From: an uncultured Acetatifactor sp.
GTDB taxonomy: Bacteria > Bacillota > Clostridia > Lachnospirales > Lachnospiraceae
DNA length: 49,224 nucleotides
Assembly (NCBI GenBank): GCA_910586515.1
Contig: CAJUGL010000001.1
Span: 82,111-131,334, forward strand
Reading direction: 5' to 3'
Positions within the stretch are counted from its first letter, which is position 1. Each line of letters starts with the position of its first letter. Positions 9,001 through 17,370 of the stretch are shown piece by piece. Below the pieces are notes generated by a model. The model was not told where the DNA came from. It did no database searches and was given only the letters and a program-made list of their open reading frames with translations. The position numbers and the translations under genes were made by a program.

Positions 9001-9647
9001 AGAAGGAAATTACTGCTCTTCGGGATCAGATCAGAAAGCTGGGCGATGTGAATGTGAACGCCATAGAAGACTATAAAAATCTGCTGGAACGCTTTACCTT
9101 TATGAAAAACCAGCGGGATGATCTGGTGGAAGCGGAGAAGACCCTGGAAGGAATTATCATGGAACTGGATGCAGCCATGCGGAAGCAGTTTACGGAAAAA
9201 TTTGCAGAGATCAGCCAGGAATTTGACAAGGTTTTCAAGGAGTTGTTCGGCGGAGGTAAGGGAACTTTGGAACTGACCCCAGAGGACGATATTCTGGAGG
9301 CAGGTATCCGCATCATTGCCCAGCCTCCGGGGAAGAAGCTGCAGAATATGATGCAGCTGTCCGGTGGAGAAAAGGCCTTGACGGCCATTGCCCTTCTCTT
9401 TGCCATACAGAATCTGAAGCCGTCTCCGTTTTGTCTGCTGGACGAGATTGAGGCGGCTCTGGATGATTCCAATGTGGGGAGGTTCGCAAAATATCTGCAT
9501 AAATTGACAAAAAATACGCAGTTTATCGTTATAACCCATCGGCGGGGGACAATGGAGCAAGTGGACCGATTGTACGGAATTACCATGCAGGAAAAAGGTG
9601 TCTCCACTCTGGTGAGCGTCAGTCTGATTGACAGGGAACTGACATAG
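6090..9647 (+). CDS. smc: Chromosome segregation ATPase SMC
   Basis: The 1185-residue SMC subunit of condensin. The N-terminal ATPase half has Walker A GPNGSGKSN. Two long coiled-coil arms (about 165-500 and 675-1000) flank the hinge (about 515-640, around IIGVVADIIQV and the glycine-rich GELLVPGGAISGGAYR). The C-terminal half has the signature LSGGEKALTAIALLFA and Walker B CLLDEIEAALDD. The length is normal. Its kleisin partners ScpA and ScpB are encoded about 37 kb downstream in this window (46271-47621). A long open frame on the opposite strand is a shadow of the coiled-coil repeats. Confidence 0.98.
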   Translation: MYLKSIEVQGFKSFANKINFQFHNGITGIVGPNGSGKSNVADAVRWVLGEQRVKQLRGASMQDVIFSGTENRKPLSYAYVAITLDNADHQLAIDFDEVTVARRIYRSGESEYLINGSVCRLKDVNELFYDTGIGKEGYSIIGQGQIDKILSGKPEERRELFDEAAGIVKFKRRKAAAQTKLENEKQNLVRVNDILSELEKQLGPLERQSETARIYLRKREELKNYDVNVFLLENAKTREQLKDVEDKYKIASEELAGTGEAYERTKDEYGRIQEEIETLEADIEQARSTASDAGLTRGRLEGEMNVLKEQINSARGSETHLNGRRDTLKEEISSGERNRQGLLLEKGEADREVEEIARQAEQSRQELEEIQHRIEELNNRMEAGKNTIIGELNQRATIKSQLGRLDTMMEQINIRRAELNSRLLRVKSDEAAREETIRSMEERFQAVTEEIRALNEQEASIEKELGTFREALTRKDAGLREAQSAYHMEKSKLEALSNLAERYEGYGQSVKKVMERRETNPGIIGVVADIIQVEAKYETAIETALGGNIQNIVTDNESTAKGMIAFLKTNKLGRATFLPLTSIRNPQKFRNPEVLSEKGVIGTADTLVGIDERYRDVAASLLGRIVVADNVDNAVSLAAKYRHSLRIVTLEGELLVPGGAISGGAYRNNSNLLGRRREIEALEERAKKLYSAIAGINQDIENTKARRTRMRVDLEAIKNEIQRKSIEQNTVRLNIAQARARMAEEVESAFSLQEEEKEIEEKILEIKRDKEKTRQELSDSEALEKSTQEEIILWQKSLEEERKVETQALAAASEWDLKVEKMRQTLEFKQSNVDRINGEIEKFRAELEEILQALEDNRLEMERRQRSILEIEKTIAASFETQNASEDRLKEAVQRREELSARQKTFFSRREELSEKLAALDKETYRLNAQREKMEESLESQINYMWDEYEITLSDAAGLRDEKLTDLSEMKKEITALRDQIRKLGDVNVNAIEDYKNLLERFTFMKNQRDDLVEAEKTLEGIIMELDAAMRKQFTEKFAEISQEFDKVFKELFGGGKGTLELTPEDDILEAGIRIIAQPPGKKLQNMMQLSGGEKALTAIALLFAIQNLKPSPFCLLDEIEAALDDSNVGRFAKYLHKLTKNTQFIVITHRRGTMEQVDRLYGITMQEKGVSTLVSVSLIDRELT

Positions 9648-9696
9648 AATATAGAATGGAAACGGGACGGAATGCGACAGAAGGGAGTGTGGTAAA

Positions 9697-10644
9697 ATGA
9701 GCGAAGGGAAGAAGGGATTTTTTGCCAGGTTAAAGGAAGGGCTGACCAAGACGAGAAATAATATCGTCAGGGGAATCGATTCCCTGTTCAGCGGGTTTTC
9801 CGCCATTGACGACGATTTCTACGAAGAATTGGAGGAAATATTGATCATGGGCGACATCGGCGTCAATGCCACAACGGAGATTGTCAGCCGTCTGAAAACC
9901 CAGGTGAGAGAACAGCACATCAAAGAGCCCAGAGAGTGCAAGGAGCTGCTGATAGACGGCATAAAAGAACAGATGAGGGTAGGGGAGAATGCCTACGACT
10001 TTGAGAAGAGGCAGTCGGTTATCATGGTGATCGGTGTCAACGGCGTGGGCAAGACAACTTCCGTAGGTAAACTTGCGGGAAAATTCAAGGATGACGGCAG
10101 GAGAGTATTGATCGCGGCGGCAGATACCTTTCGGGCAGCGGCCGGAGATCAGCTTGCAGAGTGGGCCAGACGCGCCGACGTGCCTATGGTGGGCGGAAAT
10201 GAGGGAGCAGATCCGGCCAGCGTGGTCTATGATGCGGTAAACGCGGCAAAAGCAAGAGGGGTGGACGTACTGCTGATTGATACGGCGGGAAGACTGCATA
10301 ACAAGAAAAACCTCATGGAAGAATTACGGAAGATGAACCGCATTGTGGACAGAGAATTTCCGGACGCCCACAGAGAGAACCTGATCGTATTGGACGGCAC
10401 CACAGGTCAGAATGCCATGGTTCAGGCCAGAGAGTTTGGGGAAGTGGCGGATTTGACAGGCATCATTTTGACCAAGATGGACGGCACGGCTAAGGGAGGC
10501 ATTGCAGTGGCCATACAGTCTGAACTGAAAGTTCCGGTGAAATATATCGGAGTGGGAGAAACCATTGACGATTTGCAGAAATTTGATTCCGATGAGTTTG
10601 TCAATGCACTATTTGACGTGAATACGGGATCTCAGGACGCATAG
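9697..10644 (+). CDS. ftsY: Signal recognition particle receptor FtsY
   Basis: A 315-residue SRP-family GTPase that docks SRP-ribosome complexes at the membrane. The N domain occupies roughly residues 1-100 and has a short charged start without the long acidic A domain of enterobacteria. The G domain has G1 GVNGVGKTTSVGKLA, DTAGRLHNKKNLMEEL (G3) and TKMDGTAKGG (G4). A C-terminal amphipathic segment, DEFVNALFDV, is typical. GGGAG lies before ATG 9697. It closes the rnc-smc-ftsY run. A 6-bp inverted repeat (CAGAGG 10647-10652 / CCTCTG 10660-10665) follows the stop but has no T-tract. Confidence 0.97.
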   Translation: MSEGKKGFFARLKEGLTKTRNNIVRGIDSLFSGFSAIDDDFYEELEEILIMGDIGVNATTEIVSRLKTQVREQHIKEPRECKELLIDGIKEQMRVGENAYDFEKRQSVIMVIGVNGVGKTTSVGKLAGKFKDDGRRVLIAAADTFRAAAGDQLAEWARRADVPMVGGNEGADPASVVYDAVNAAKARGVDVLLIDTAGRLHNKKNLMEELRKMNRIVDREFPDAHRENLIVLDGTTGQNAMVQAREFGEVADLTGIILTKMDGTAKGGIAVAIQSELKVPVKYIGVGETIDDLQKFDSDEFVNALFDVNTGSQDA

Positions 10645-10717
10645 AACAGAGGTAATAAGCCTCTGATCATACTTATGGAACAGATAACCGCGCAACTGAC
10701 ACAGAAGGAGGAAGAAG

Positions 10718-12073
10718 ATGGCAAAAGACGCACAGGCTGCCGAGACAAAGCGGAAGGAGGAAGAAATGATGGAGGAGCAGAAAACGATGGCCGAGCAGGA
10801 GGACTCTGCAGAGGAAAAATCTGCAGGATGTCCCGCAGAAGGAATCAGAACCAGGGAAGAGGGGCTGACGCTGGAGAAATTTGAAGAAGCATCAGAGGTA
10901 GTGAAGAAGGTGACATTGGAGACAAAGCTGGTATTCAGCGAATATCTCAGCGCCCAGACAGGTAATAAAGTCTACCTGAAGCCCGAAAATATGCAGCTGA
11001 CGGGGGCGTATAAGCTCCGGGGGGCATATTATAAGATAAGCACGCTTTCGGATGCCGAGAGGGCCAAGGGGCTGATCACCGCATCGGCCGGAAATCATGC
11101 TCAGGGCGTTGCCTACGCGGCCAAGGCCTACGGCACCAAGGCGGTCATCGTCATGCCCACCACAACGCCTTTGATGAAGGTTAATCGTACCAAGAGCTAT
11201 GGCGCGGAAGTGGTGCTGCACGGGGATGTCTATGATGAGGCCTGTGCGAAGGCCTATGAACTGGCAGATGAGAACGGCTATACGTTTATTCATCCCTTTG
11301 ACGACCTGACTGTGGCCACCGGTCAGGGAACCATTGCCATGGAAATTGTTAAGGAACTTCCTCTGGTGGACTACATATTGGTACCTATCGGAGGAGGCGG
11401 ACTGGCTACGGGCGTGGCTACACTGGCGAAGCTGCTGAATCCCAAGATCAAGGTGATCGGCGTGGAGCCTGCGGGAGCAAACTGTATGCAGACTTCTCTG
11501 GCGCAGGGGCATGTGGTTACCCTGCCGAAGGTTACCACCATTGCAGACGGTACGGCGGTAAAGACGCCCGGAAACAAGCTGTTCCCCTATATTCAGAAAA
11601 ATCTGGACGGAATTATCACAGTGGAAGATCACGAGCTTGTAGTTTCTTTCCTGGATATGGTGGAAAATCATAAGATCGTGGTGGAGAATTCCGGTCTGCT
11701 GACGGTTGCGGCGCTGAAGCATCTGGATGTGAAGGGAAAGAAAGTGGTATCAATCTTAAGCGGAGGAAATATGGATGTAACCACCATGTCTTCCGTGGTA
11801 CAGCAGGGACTGATTATGCGCGACAGAATCTTTACCGTATCGATTCTTCTGCCCGACAAGCCGGGAGAGCTGTACAAGGTATCCGGCATTATCGCAAAGG
11901 CAAACGGCAATGTGGTAGAGTTGGAACACAATCAGTTTGTTACCACTAACCGAAACACTGCTGTGGAACTGCGCATTACCATGGAGGCGTTCGGCACGGA
12001 TCATAAGAATCAGATCATGAAATCTCTGGAAGAGGCAGGTTATAAACCCAGACAGGTGAATGCCAGCTTTTGA
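10718..12073 (+). CDS. ilvA: Threonine ammonia-lyase with N-terminal extension
   Basis: A PLP enzyme that deaminates threonine (and serine) to 2-oxobutyrate. The PLP lysine is K99 in NMQLTGAYKLRGAYYKI, the phosphate-binding loop is PIGGGGLATGVA, and a single ACT domain lies at about 370-451. This layout matches the ~400-residue TdcB/short IlvA group rather than the two-ACT ~510-residue IlvA. The 451-residue length comes from about 45 extra N-terminal residues that are charged and low in complexity. Two in-frame starts carry almost the same ribosome binding module (GGAGG-AAGAAG-ATG at 10718 and GGAGG-AAGAA-ATG at 10766), so a shorter form starting at 10766 is possible. It could be catabolic (tdcB) or biosynthetic. 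Confidence 0.92.
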   Translation: MAKDAQAAETKRKEEEMMEEQKTMAEQEDSAEEKSAGCPAEGIRTREEGLTLEKFEEASEVVKKVTLETKLVFSEYLSAQTGNKVYLKPENMQLTGAYKLRGAYYKISTLSDAERAKGLITASAGNHAQGVAYAAKAYGTKAVIVMPTTTPLMKVNRTKSYGAEVVLHGDVYDEACAKAYELADENGYTFIHPFDDLTVATGQGTIAMEIVKELPLVDYILVPIGGGGLATGVATLAKLLNPKIKVIGVEPAGANCMQTSLAQGHVVTLPKVTTIADGTAVKTPGNKLFPYIQKNLDGIITVEDHELVVSFLDMVENHKIVVENSGLLTVAALKHLDVKGKKVVSILSGGNMDVTTMSSVVQQGLIMRDRIFTVSILLPDKPGELYKVSGIIAKANGNVVELEHNQFVTTNRNTAVELRITMEAFGTDHKNQIMKSLEEAGYKPRQVNASF

Positions 12074-12076
12074 CGC

Positions 12077-12085
12077 TGATATAAT
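12077..12085 (+). promoter_or_regulatory. Extended -10 promoter ahead of the YitT gene
   Basis: TGATATAAT is an extended -10 element lying just past the threonine ammonia-lyase stop codon, with no good -35 hexamer. If used, the transcript would carry a ~135-nt leader containing the long hairpin at 12106-12150. Confidence 0.4.
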
Positions 12086-12105
12086 GTAGTTATGGAGTAT
12101 TGATC

Positions 12106-12150
12106 AATCGCAATACCTGTTCGTCCGGAGGGCGGGCAGGTTTTGCGATT
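12106..12150 (+). terminator. Long 14-bp stem hairpin, terminator-like or leader structure
   Basis: AATCGCAATACCTG (12106-12119) pairs with CAGGTTTTGCGATT (12137-12150) with one mismatch, around a 17-nt GC-rich loop. There is no T-tract after it, so a classical intrinsic terminator is doubtful. It may protect the 3' end of the lyase mRNA or act in the leader of the next gene. Confidence 0.5.
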
Positions 12151-12227
12151 GGCCGCATGGGAGTTTAGTAAGGGATGTCTTGGCCTGCCGGTCTTTATCG
12201 GGGAAGGGGAAAGGAAACAGGTTGGGG

Positions 12228-13178
12228 ATGATGAGGAAAGAACAGGATGTGAAAGCAGGGAATTTCCTGGAAAAAAATAATACTGCAGAAAGTCAATTAT
12301 ACAGGCAGGCAGGCGGAAAGAAGACATTTCGGCAGCAAGCTTATGACTATCTGACGATCACTGCGGCATCGGCTGTTTACGCCGTTGCCGTCAGTCTGTT
12401 TCTGGATCCTAATTCTCTGGCGCCGGGGGGAGTTACCGGTATCGCTATTATTATGAATCGGATAACGGGACTGGAGACCGGTACCTGGATATTTGCCATC
12501 AACATTCCGATTCTGGTATTGGGCATGTGGAAATTCGGATGGCGTTTTATCCTGTCCACTTTATACTGCACAATGGCTATGTCCGGCATGACCAATTTCC
12601 TGGCCTCCGTGGAACCGTTGACCAGGGACCCGCTGTTGGCGGCGCTGGTGGGCGGTTCGCTGATGGCGGTGAGCCTGGGTATGGTCTTCAAGGCGGGGGC
12701 TACTTCCGGCGGGACGGATATCATTATAAAGCTGCTCAGGCTGCGGCTGCCTCATCTGAGAACAGGAATGCTGTTTTTGCTGACGGATGCCGTGATTGTG
12801 ACGGCGTCGGCCTTTGTGTTCAAGGATATTGATACGGCGTTGTACGCGGGGCTTGTGGTGTTTGTGAACTCTGTTCTGCTGGATATTGTGCTGTACGGCA
12901 GGGACGGAGCGAAGATGTTTTTTATCATCAGTGACTGCCACGGCGCCATTGTGAAACGCCTGCTGGAGGAGCTGGACATCAGCGCCACCTATATTTCAGG
13001 CCGGGGCGCATACTCGGGAACGGATAAAAACGTGATTTTCTGCGTGGTAAAGAAGCATCTCTCACCTAAGCTGGAGGAGATCGTCAAGCAGGAAGACCCG
13101 AAAGCATTTACCATCATCACCGGCGCCACAGAGATTTACGGGGAGGGCTATAAGAGTATTTTCAGTGAAAAACTCTAA
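12228..13178 (+). CDS. YitT family membrane protein
   Basis: A 316-residue integral membrane protein. About 25 hydrophilic residues precede five or six hydrophobic segments (about residues 40-225, including YLTITAASAVYAVAVSLFL and LYAGLVVFVNSVLLDIVLYG). This part contains GGVTGIAIIMNRITG and KAGATSGGTDIIIKLL, hallmarks of the YitT (DUF161) family. A C-terminal cytosolic DUF2179 domain follows (about 230-316, ending TGATEIYGEGYKSIF). The molecular function of YitT proteins is not established. ATG 12228 is chosen over the TTG at 12180. The ribosome binding site is modest, so the start is uncertain by a few codons. Confidence 0.88.
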   Translation: MMRKEQDVKAGNFLEKNNTAESQLYRQAGGKKTFRQQAYDYLTITAASAVYAVAVSLFLDPNSLAPGGVTGIAIIMNRITGLETGTWIFAINIPILVLGMWKFGWRFILSTLYCTMAMSGMTNFLASVEPLTRDPLLAALVGGSLMAVSLGMVFKAGATSGGTDIIIKLLRLRLPHLRTGMLFLLTDAVIVTASAFVFKDIDTALYAGLVVFVNSVLLDIVLYGRDGAKMFFIISDCHGAIVKRLLEELDISATYISGRGAYSGTDKNVIFCVVKKHLSPKLEEIVKQEDPKAFTIITGATEIYGEGYKSIFSEKL

Positions 13179-13246
13179 CGCCCTGCCCCGGTGACTGCAG
13201 TTCTGACACTCTGCAGACGGCGATTCGGCTGATTTCAGGGGAGAAA

Positions 13247-14554
13247 TTACTGATCCAGGGCTTCTGCCTGGAGCCGGTCAAATTCTGCCATACATTCCTC
13301 CACGGAGGCGCCGTCTAAGAGTTTACGCACTACCAGACAGATATTACCCCATTGTTCCACCTTCATGCCTGCATTGGAGCCAAGAACATAGATGCCTTCG
13401 TTGATCCGGTCATTCAGAGGTTTTAAAGCGTCTATACAGTCCACGTTTACGTTCTTGGAAGGAGAGATGACTTTATTGTTCTCGGAATACAGCTGCAGCA
13501 TCTCATCGGAGAGAATGAAATCCAGAGTATCCATTGCATTCTCCAGATTCTCCGCGTCTGCGCTCACCCCATAACCGGTCATGGGAACTACGGGCATTTG
13601 TCCACGACTGCTGGGAAAACCGATTACCTGCATATTAAAGTTCGGTTTTCCGTAAGCGGTCTCCGAGTTGGCCGCGCCCCAGTAAGCCATGACAATGGGC
13701 GTTTTTCCGGCCAGAAAATCAGGTCCTTCACCTTCAATTGCTTCGGAGACAGAGGCTTTTCGGGCATCAATATAGCCCTTGTCTATCATTTCCTGAAGAA
13801 ACTCAAATCCCGGGCGCATGTAATCGCTCATTTTTGCTTCACCGCTGTTGAGAGCGGCAATTTCCGCGTCCGTGTTTTCACCGTTGTACAGGTCTGCATA
13901 GCCCTGAGCAAGCACAAAAGTTTCCAGCCACCAGCGGTTGGCGCCTACCGGTGTTTCTATGCCGTTTTCCTTGAATACCCTGCAGCATTCCAGAAATTCT
14001 TCCGGAGTGTTGGGCAGTTCCAGACGGTACTGGTCAAACATATCCTTATTGACAAACAAGCCGTAGGCCACCACCTCCTGGGGAATACCCACCAGCCTTC
14101 CGTTTACCGTATTGGCTACCTTTACTACATCGCGCAGATTTTCCGTGCATTTCAGATGAGACAGATCTGCCAGATGTCCCTCGGAAGCCAGCAGCATCAG
14201 ACTGTCAGGGTTAAGCAGATAGATATCGTCCATATTGCTTCTGGCCCGGTCCACCAGGACTTCGTCATATGTCTTTTCCTGATGGTTTTCGGCGGTGTAG
14301 GTTCGATATTCAACCTGGAGTCCCAGGGCTTTTTCGGCGGCGATCACGGTCAGTTCCTGGGCGGTTCGGGCGGTGTTGTCCGCATTGGGATTGGTTTTTT
14401 CCATGGGAGTAAACATGTTGACTATTTTTTTGTTATTTTCGGGATTTGTGATCAGGTTCTGGTCAAAATTCTGTTTTTTTCCACAGGCCGTGGCGGACAG
14501 AAGCATTATGCCTGCTGCAAATAAGCCTGCCCGCTGCGCATACTTTTTCTTCAT
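13247..14554 (-). CDS. Extracellular solute-binding lipoprotein (family 1)
   Basis: A 435-residue sugar-type (COG1653-like) ABC solute-binding protein. The signal peptide ends in a lipobox with the lipidated cysteine at C24 (LLSATACGKK). The mature protein shows typical binding-protein segments such as GIPQEVVAYGLFVNKDMF, TPEEFLECCRVFKENG and, near the C-terminus, a block like GYGVSADAENLENAMDTL. ATG 14554 is preceded by GGAG. No permease or ATPase gene lies nearby. It is directly downstream of a hybrid sensor kinase on the same strand, so it may present ligand to the kinase rather than feed a transporter. That role is inference. It is convergent with the YitT gene. Confidence 0.88.
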   Translation of the reverse strand: MKKKYAQRAGLFAAGIMLLSATACGKKQNFDQNLITNPENNKKIVNMFTPMEKTNPNADNTARTAQELTVIAAEKALGLQVEYRTYTAENHQEKTYDEVLVDRARSNMDDIYLLNPDSLMLLASEGHLADLSHLKCTENLRDVVKVANTVNGRLVGIPQEVVAYGLFVNKDMFDQYRLELPNTPEEFLECCRVFKENGIETPVGANRWWLETFVLAQGYADLYNGENTDAEIAALNSGEAKMSDYMRPGFEFLQEMIDKGYIDARKASVSEAIEGEGPDFLAGKTPIVMAYWGAANSETAYGKPNFNMQVIGFPSSRGQMPVVPMTGYGVSADAENLENAMDTLDFILSDEMLQLYSENNKVISPSKNVNVDCIDALKPLNDRINEGIYVLGSNAGMKVEQWGNICLVVRKLLDGASVEECMAEFDRLQAEALDQ

Positions 14555-14582
14555 AACAAGCTCCTTTTTTCGTGATTCAATG

Positions 14583-14610
14583 CTGCCGGCATAATTGAGT
14601 TCCGGCAGCG
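14583..14610 (-). other. Hairpin between sensor kinase and binding protein
   Basis: GCTGCCGG / CCGGCAGC, an 8-bp stem with a 12-nt loop, lies in the 74-bp gap between the kinase stop and the lipoprotein start. It has no T-tract on the minus strand, so it may stabilise or process the mRNA and allow different expression levels of the two genes. Confidence 0.5.
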
Positions 14611-14628
14611 AAGATGTCTCCTCTGGGA

Positions 14629-17217
14629 TCAAGCCGGGCGGGATGACACATATTTGCTTATGATCTTTTTGATCACGGCTAAGTCTATGGGTTTTGCGAT
14701 ATGGTCATTCATTCCGGCATCCAGAGCGTCCTTTACGTCCTCCGCGAAAGCGTTGGCAGTCATGGCGATGATGGGAACGGAAACTGCGTCCGTCCGCTTT
14801 AAGGCGCGGATTTTTCGAGTGGCTTCATATCCGTTCATCACGGGCATCTGCACATCCATCAGAATGGCGTCAAATGTTCCGGATTCCGAAGCGGAAAATG
14901 TTTCCACGGCCAGATGACCGTTCTCAACCAACGTACAGGAGGCCCCTTCTCCGCCTAGGAGTTCCAGCAGAATTTCGGAGTTGATTTCATTATCTTCCGC
15001 TACCAGGAAATGTCTTCCCTCCAGAATTGTGCCAGGGGCGCTGTCTTCAGGCGGTTCCGCTTTGACCGGACCGGATTGAAGTTCGAGGAGCTTTTCCTTC
15101 AGGGCAGACACAAAGAAGGGTTTTGCCAGGAAACCGTCAACGCCGACGGTATCTGCCTGGGGCTGTATTTCTTCCCAGTCGCAGGCGGTGAGAAAGAGAA
15201 TGGGAATGTCGTTCCCCTCTGTTCCGCGAATCTGTCTGGCTGTCTCAAGCCCGTCCATGCCCGGCATATTCCAATCCATGAGGATTACGTCATAGGAATA
15301 TCCCTGTTCCCGGGCAGTCTGAATTTTGCGAAGGGCGTCTTCTCCGTTGAGAGAGGTGTCCGTGACGACACCGGTGTTCTTCATCAGTGTGCGGATATTG
15401 TCCAGGATATAGGACTCGTCATCTACGGCCAGAATGCGGAGGATTCCCTTTTCCTGCCAGAACTGACCGTCAGACGGCTGGTCGGGAATGCGGAGTTCCA
15501 GATCAACGGTAAAGACGGTTCCTTTGTCTACCTCGCTGGTCACTTTTATGGTTCCGCCCATGAGTTCTACAATGTTTTTGGTGATGGCCATTCCCAGACC
15601 GGTTCCCTGTACTTTGTTTGTAGTGCTGTTTTCCGCTCTTGTGAAGGCGTCAAAAATCACTTTGAGGTATTCGGGAGTCATTCCGTAGCCATTGTCCTCC
15701 ACCTGGATTTGAAAGTGTTCAAATTGGCTGGAACGTTGTTCCAGACCGATAATCCGCAGCCAGATATTCCCGCCCTCCGGTGTGTATTTAACGGAATTGG
15801 AGAGAAGATTGATCAGGATCTGGTTCATTCTGGTTTCGTCTCCTATGAGCTGTTCATGCTTGATTCCGCTGACCGTGATGTCGAATTTTTGCGTTTTTGC
15901 CTTTGCCATCGGACGGATAATGGCATCAATGGAAGAGATCATGCTGTCCAGCGTGAACTCGCCCAGGGTAAGCACTGCCTTACCGCTTTCAATCTTGGAT
16001 ACATCCAGCACATCGTTGATCAGGCCCAGCAGATGTTGGCCGGAGGCGGTGATTTTTTTCGTATATTCCCGTACTTTGGCCGGATTGTCCGCCTCTTTGG
16101 CCAACAATGTAGTAAAGCCCAGAATGGCGTTCATGGGCGTGCGGATGTCGTGGGACATATTGGAGAGAAACATGGTCTTTGAGCTGCTGGCCATCTGCGC
16201 GGCCTGGAGCGCCTCCGTCAGCTGTTTATTGTGTAATTCCCGTTCCGCTTCCTGTTCTTTGTGAATGCGGTTTTTCTGTCGTTCGTTCAGAAAAAACAAG
16301 GTACAGCAGATCAAGAAAGCGATCAGCATCACGACAACCACGATGAAAATGTTCTGGTTTACGGCTTTTCCCTCCTGCTGGATGGATTCGATGGGGACAT
16401 ATCCGATTAGATACAGCGCGCCGTCATTCACCGCCCACATGTAGATCAGGGATTCCCTGTCCCGGACATTGTGGTAGAACATGACATGGCGTCCATCCCG
16501 AATGCTTTCGGAGATCTCGGTCTGGATATCCGGTTCCAATATCCGGTTGGCGTTGTAGAAGTCCTGGAGATTGATGTGTCCGGCGGTCCGCTCTCCGATT
16601 CCCTTTGGCTTGAGCACAAAGCGCTGGCTTTTTGCGTCCATCACGTACAGAGTGGCGTTGTTGTTGTAAAATTTGGGCGGCAGAGCTTCGTCCAGGGAAT
16701 CATAAATATATTCTACATAGAGGGAGGCGATCTCCCTTCCGTCTTTTTCTACAGGACAGGAGAGGGTGTAGGCCCAGGTCCCCATATCGTTTATGTAGGA
16801 GCCGGACAGGGGCAGACCGTCCACCGTTTTGCCGGAAGAAAAGTCAAGGCTGTCCGCGGAAAAAAGTTCTCCCGTATTTGAGATTCCCGTGCTCTCTCCG
16901 GCGTGGATGATGGATACCTTGATCATCGTCTTATTGGTGTTGTAAGAGAGGACAAAGGCATCCGGATCCTCCAGCAGGGCAAGTTCCTGAGCGATGAGTT
17001 TTTGAAATTCCGCTTCTTTATATAAAATTGCCTGAATCGTTCCCCGAAGCAGTCCAAGACTTTCGCTTAAATTGTCGATTGCGGATTGGGACATTTTGGA
17101 CGATATCTGTCCGGCAATAGAATAGACCACGGCTCCCAATAAGAGAAACGTCAATACAATGGATATAATCAACGTATGTCCGCGGCCGGAATGGTTTTTT
17201 CTTTGTCTTTTTATCAT
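14629..17217 (-). CDS. Hybrid sensor histidine kinase with two receiver domains
   Basis: An 862-residue membrane kinase. TM1 is at about 15-37, an extracellular Cache-like sensor at about 40-285, and TM2 at about 288-310. HisKA has the phospho-accepting H356 in NMSHDIRTPMNAI. HATPase spans about 455-575 (N box ILINLLSNSVKYTP, G boxes VEDNGYGM and GTGLGMAI). Receiver 1 (about 592-712) has D648 in LMDWNMPGMDG, and receiver 2 (about 735-855) has D788 in LMDVQMPVMNG. No HPt or DNA-binding output domain is present, so the phosphoryl group must pass to a protein encoded elsewhere. The start at 17217 follows AAGGG. A TTG at 17244 is possible. The ligand is unknown, and the downstream lipoprotein is a plausible partner. 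Confidence 0.93.
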   Translation of the reverse strand: MIKRQRKNHSGRGHTLIISIVLTFLLLGAVVYSIAGQISSKMSQSAIDNLSESLGLLRGTIQAILYKEAEFQKLIAQELALLEDPDAFVLSYNTNKTMIKVSIIHAGESTGISNTGELFSADSLDFSSGKTVDGLPLSGSYINDMGTWAYTLSCPVEKDGREIASLYVEYIYDSLDEALPPKFYNNNATLYVMDAKSQRFVLKPKGIGERTAGHINLQDFYNANRILEPDIQTEISESIRDGRHVMFYHNVRDRESLIYMWAVNDGALYLIGYVPIESIQQEGKAVNQNIFIVVVVMLIAFLICCTLFFLNERQKNRIHKEQEAERELHNKQLTEALQAAQMASSSKTMFLSNMSHDIRTPMNAILGFTTLLAKEADNPAKVREYTKKITASGQHLLGLINDVLDVSKIESGKAVLTLGEFTLDSMISSIDAIIRPMAKAKTQKFDITVSGIKHEQLIGDETRMNQILINLLSNSVKYTPEGGNIWLRIIGLEQRSSQFEHFQIQVEDNGYGMTPEYLKVIFDAFTRAENSTTNKVQGTGLGMAITKNIVELMGGTIKVTSEVDKGTVFTVDLELRIPDQPSDGQFWQEKGILRILAVDDESYILDNIRTLMKNTGVVTDTSLNGEDALRKIQTAREQGYSYDVILMDWNMPGMDGLETARQIRGTEGNDIPILFLTACDWEEIQPQADTVGVDGFLAKPFFVSALKEKLLELQSGPVKAEPPEDSAPGTILEGRHFLVAEDNEINSEILLELLGGEGASCTLVENGHLAVETFSASESGTFDAILMDVQMPVMNGYEATRKIRALKRTDAVSVPIIAMTANAFAEDVKDALDAGMNDHIAKPIDLAVIKKIISKYVSSRPA

Positions 17218-17257
17218 AACCGTGTCACCCTTACAAAACAACAAATAGTTCTCTTAT

Positions 17258-17286
17258 AATATACCATCTTTATTGTCTAAAGTCAA
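17258..17286 (-). promoter_or_regulatory. Promoter of the sensor kinase operon
   Basis: On the minus strand TTGACT (17286-17281) is followed by a 17-bp spacer and TATATT (17263-17258). It lies about 40 bp upstream of the kinase start in the divergent region shared with the RACo-like gene. Confidence 0.7.
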
Positions 17287-17341
17287 AATATATCGTAACA
17301 ATTCAAGACTTCGCTCAGCTCCTGCAAGTCTCTTAATTTCG

Positions 17342-17370
17342 TTGTGATCAGCGTGAAAGTATGCTAAAAT
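17342..17370 (+). promoter_or_regulatory. Promoter of the RACo-like gene
   Basis: TTGTGA (17342-17347), 17-bp spacer, TAAAAT (17365-17370), with an upstream TGC making an extended -10. The ~90-nt leader holds a perfect 7-bp hairpin (TCTCTGA-gtgtt-TCAGAGA, 17427-17445) just before the AAAGGA ribosome binding site, and two copies of TGCACGGCAT. Confidence 0.55.

Noticed and set aside
7908..9806. 632-codon open frame on the minus strand across smc.
   Set aside because: It is antisense to a certain gene, lacks a ribosome binding site, and has low-complexity composition from the coiled-coil repeats.
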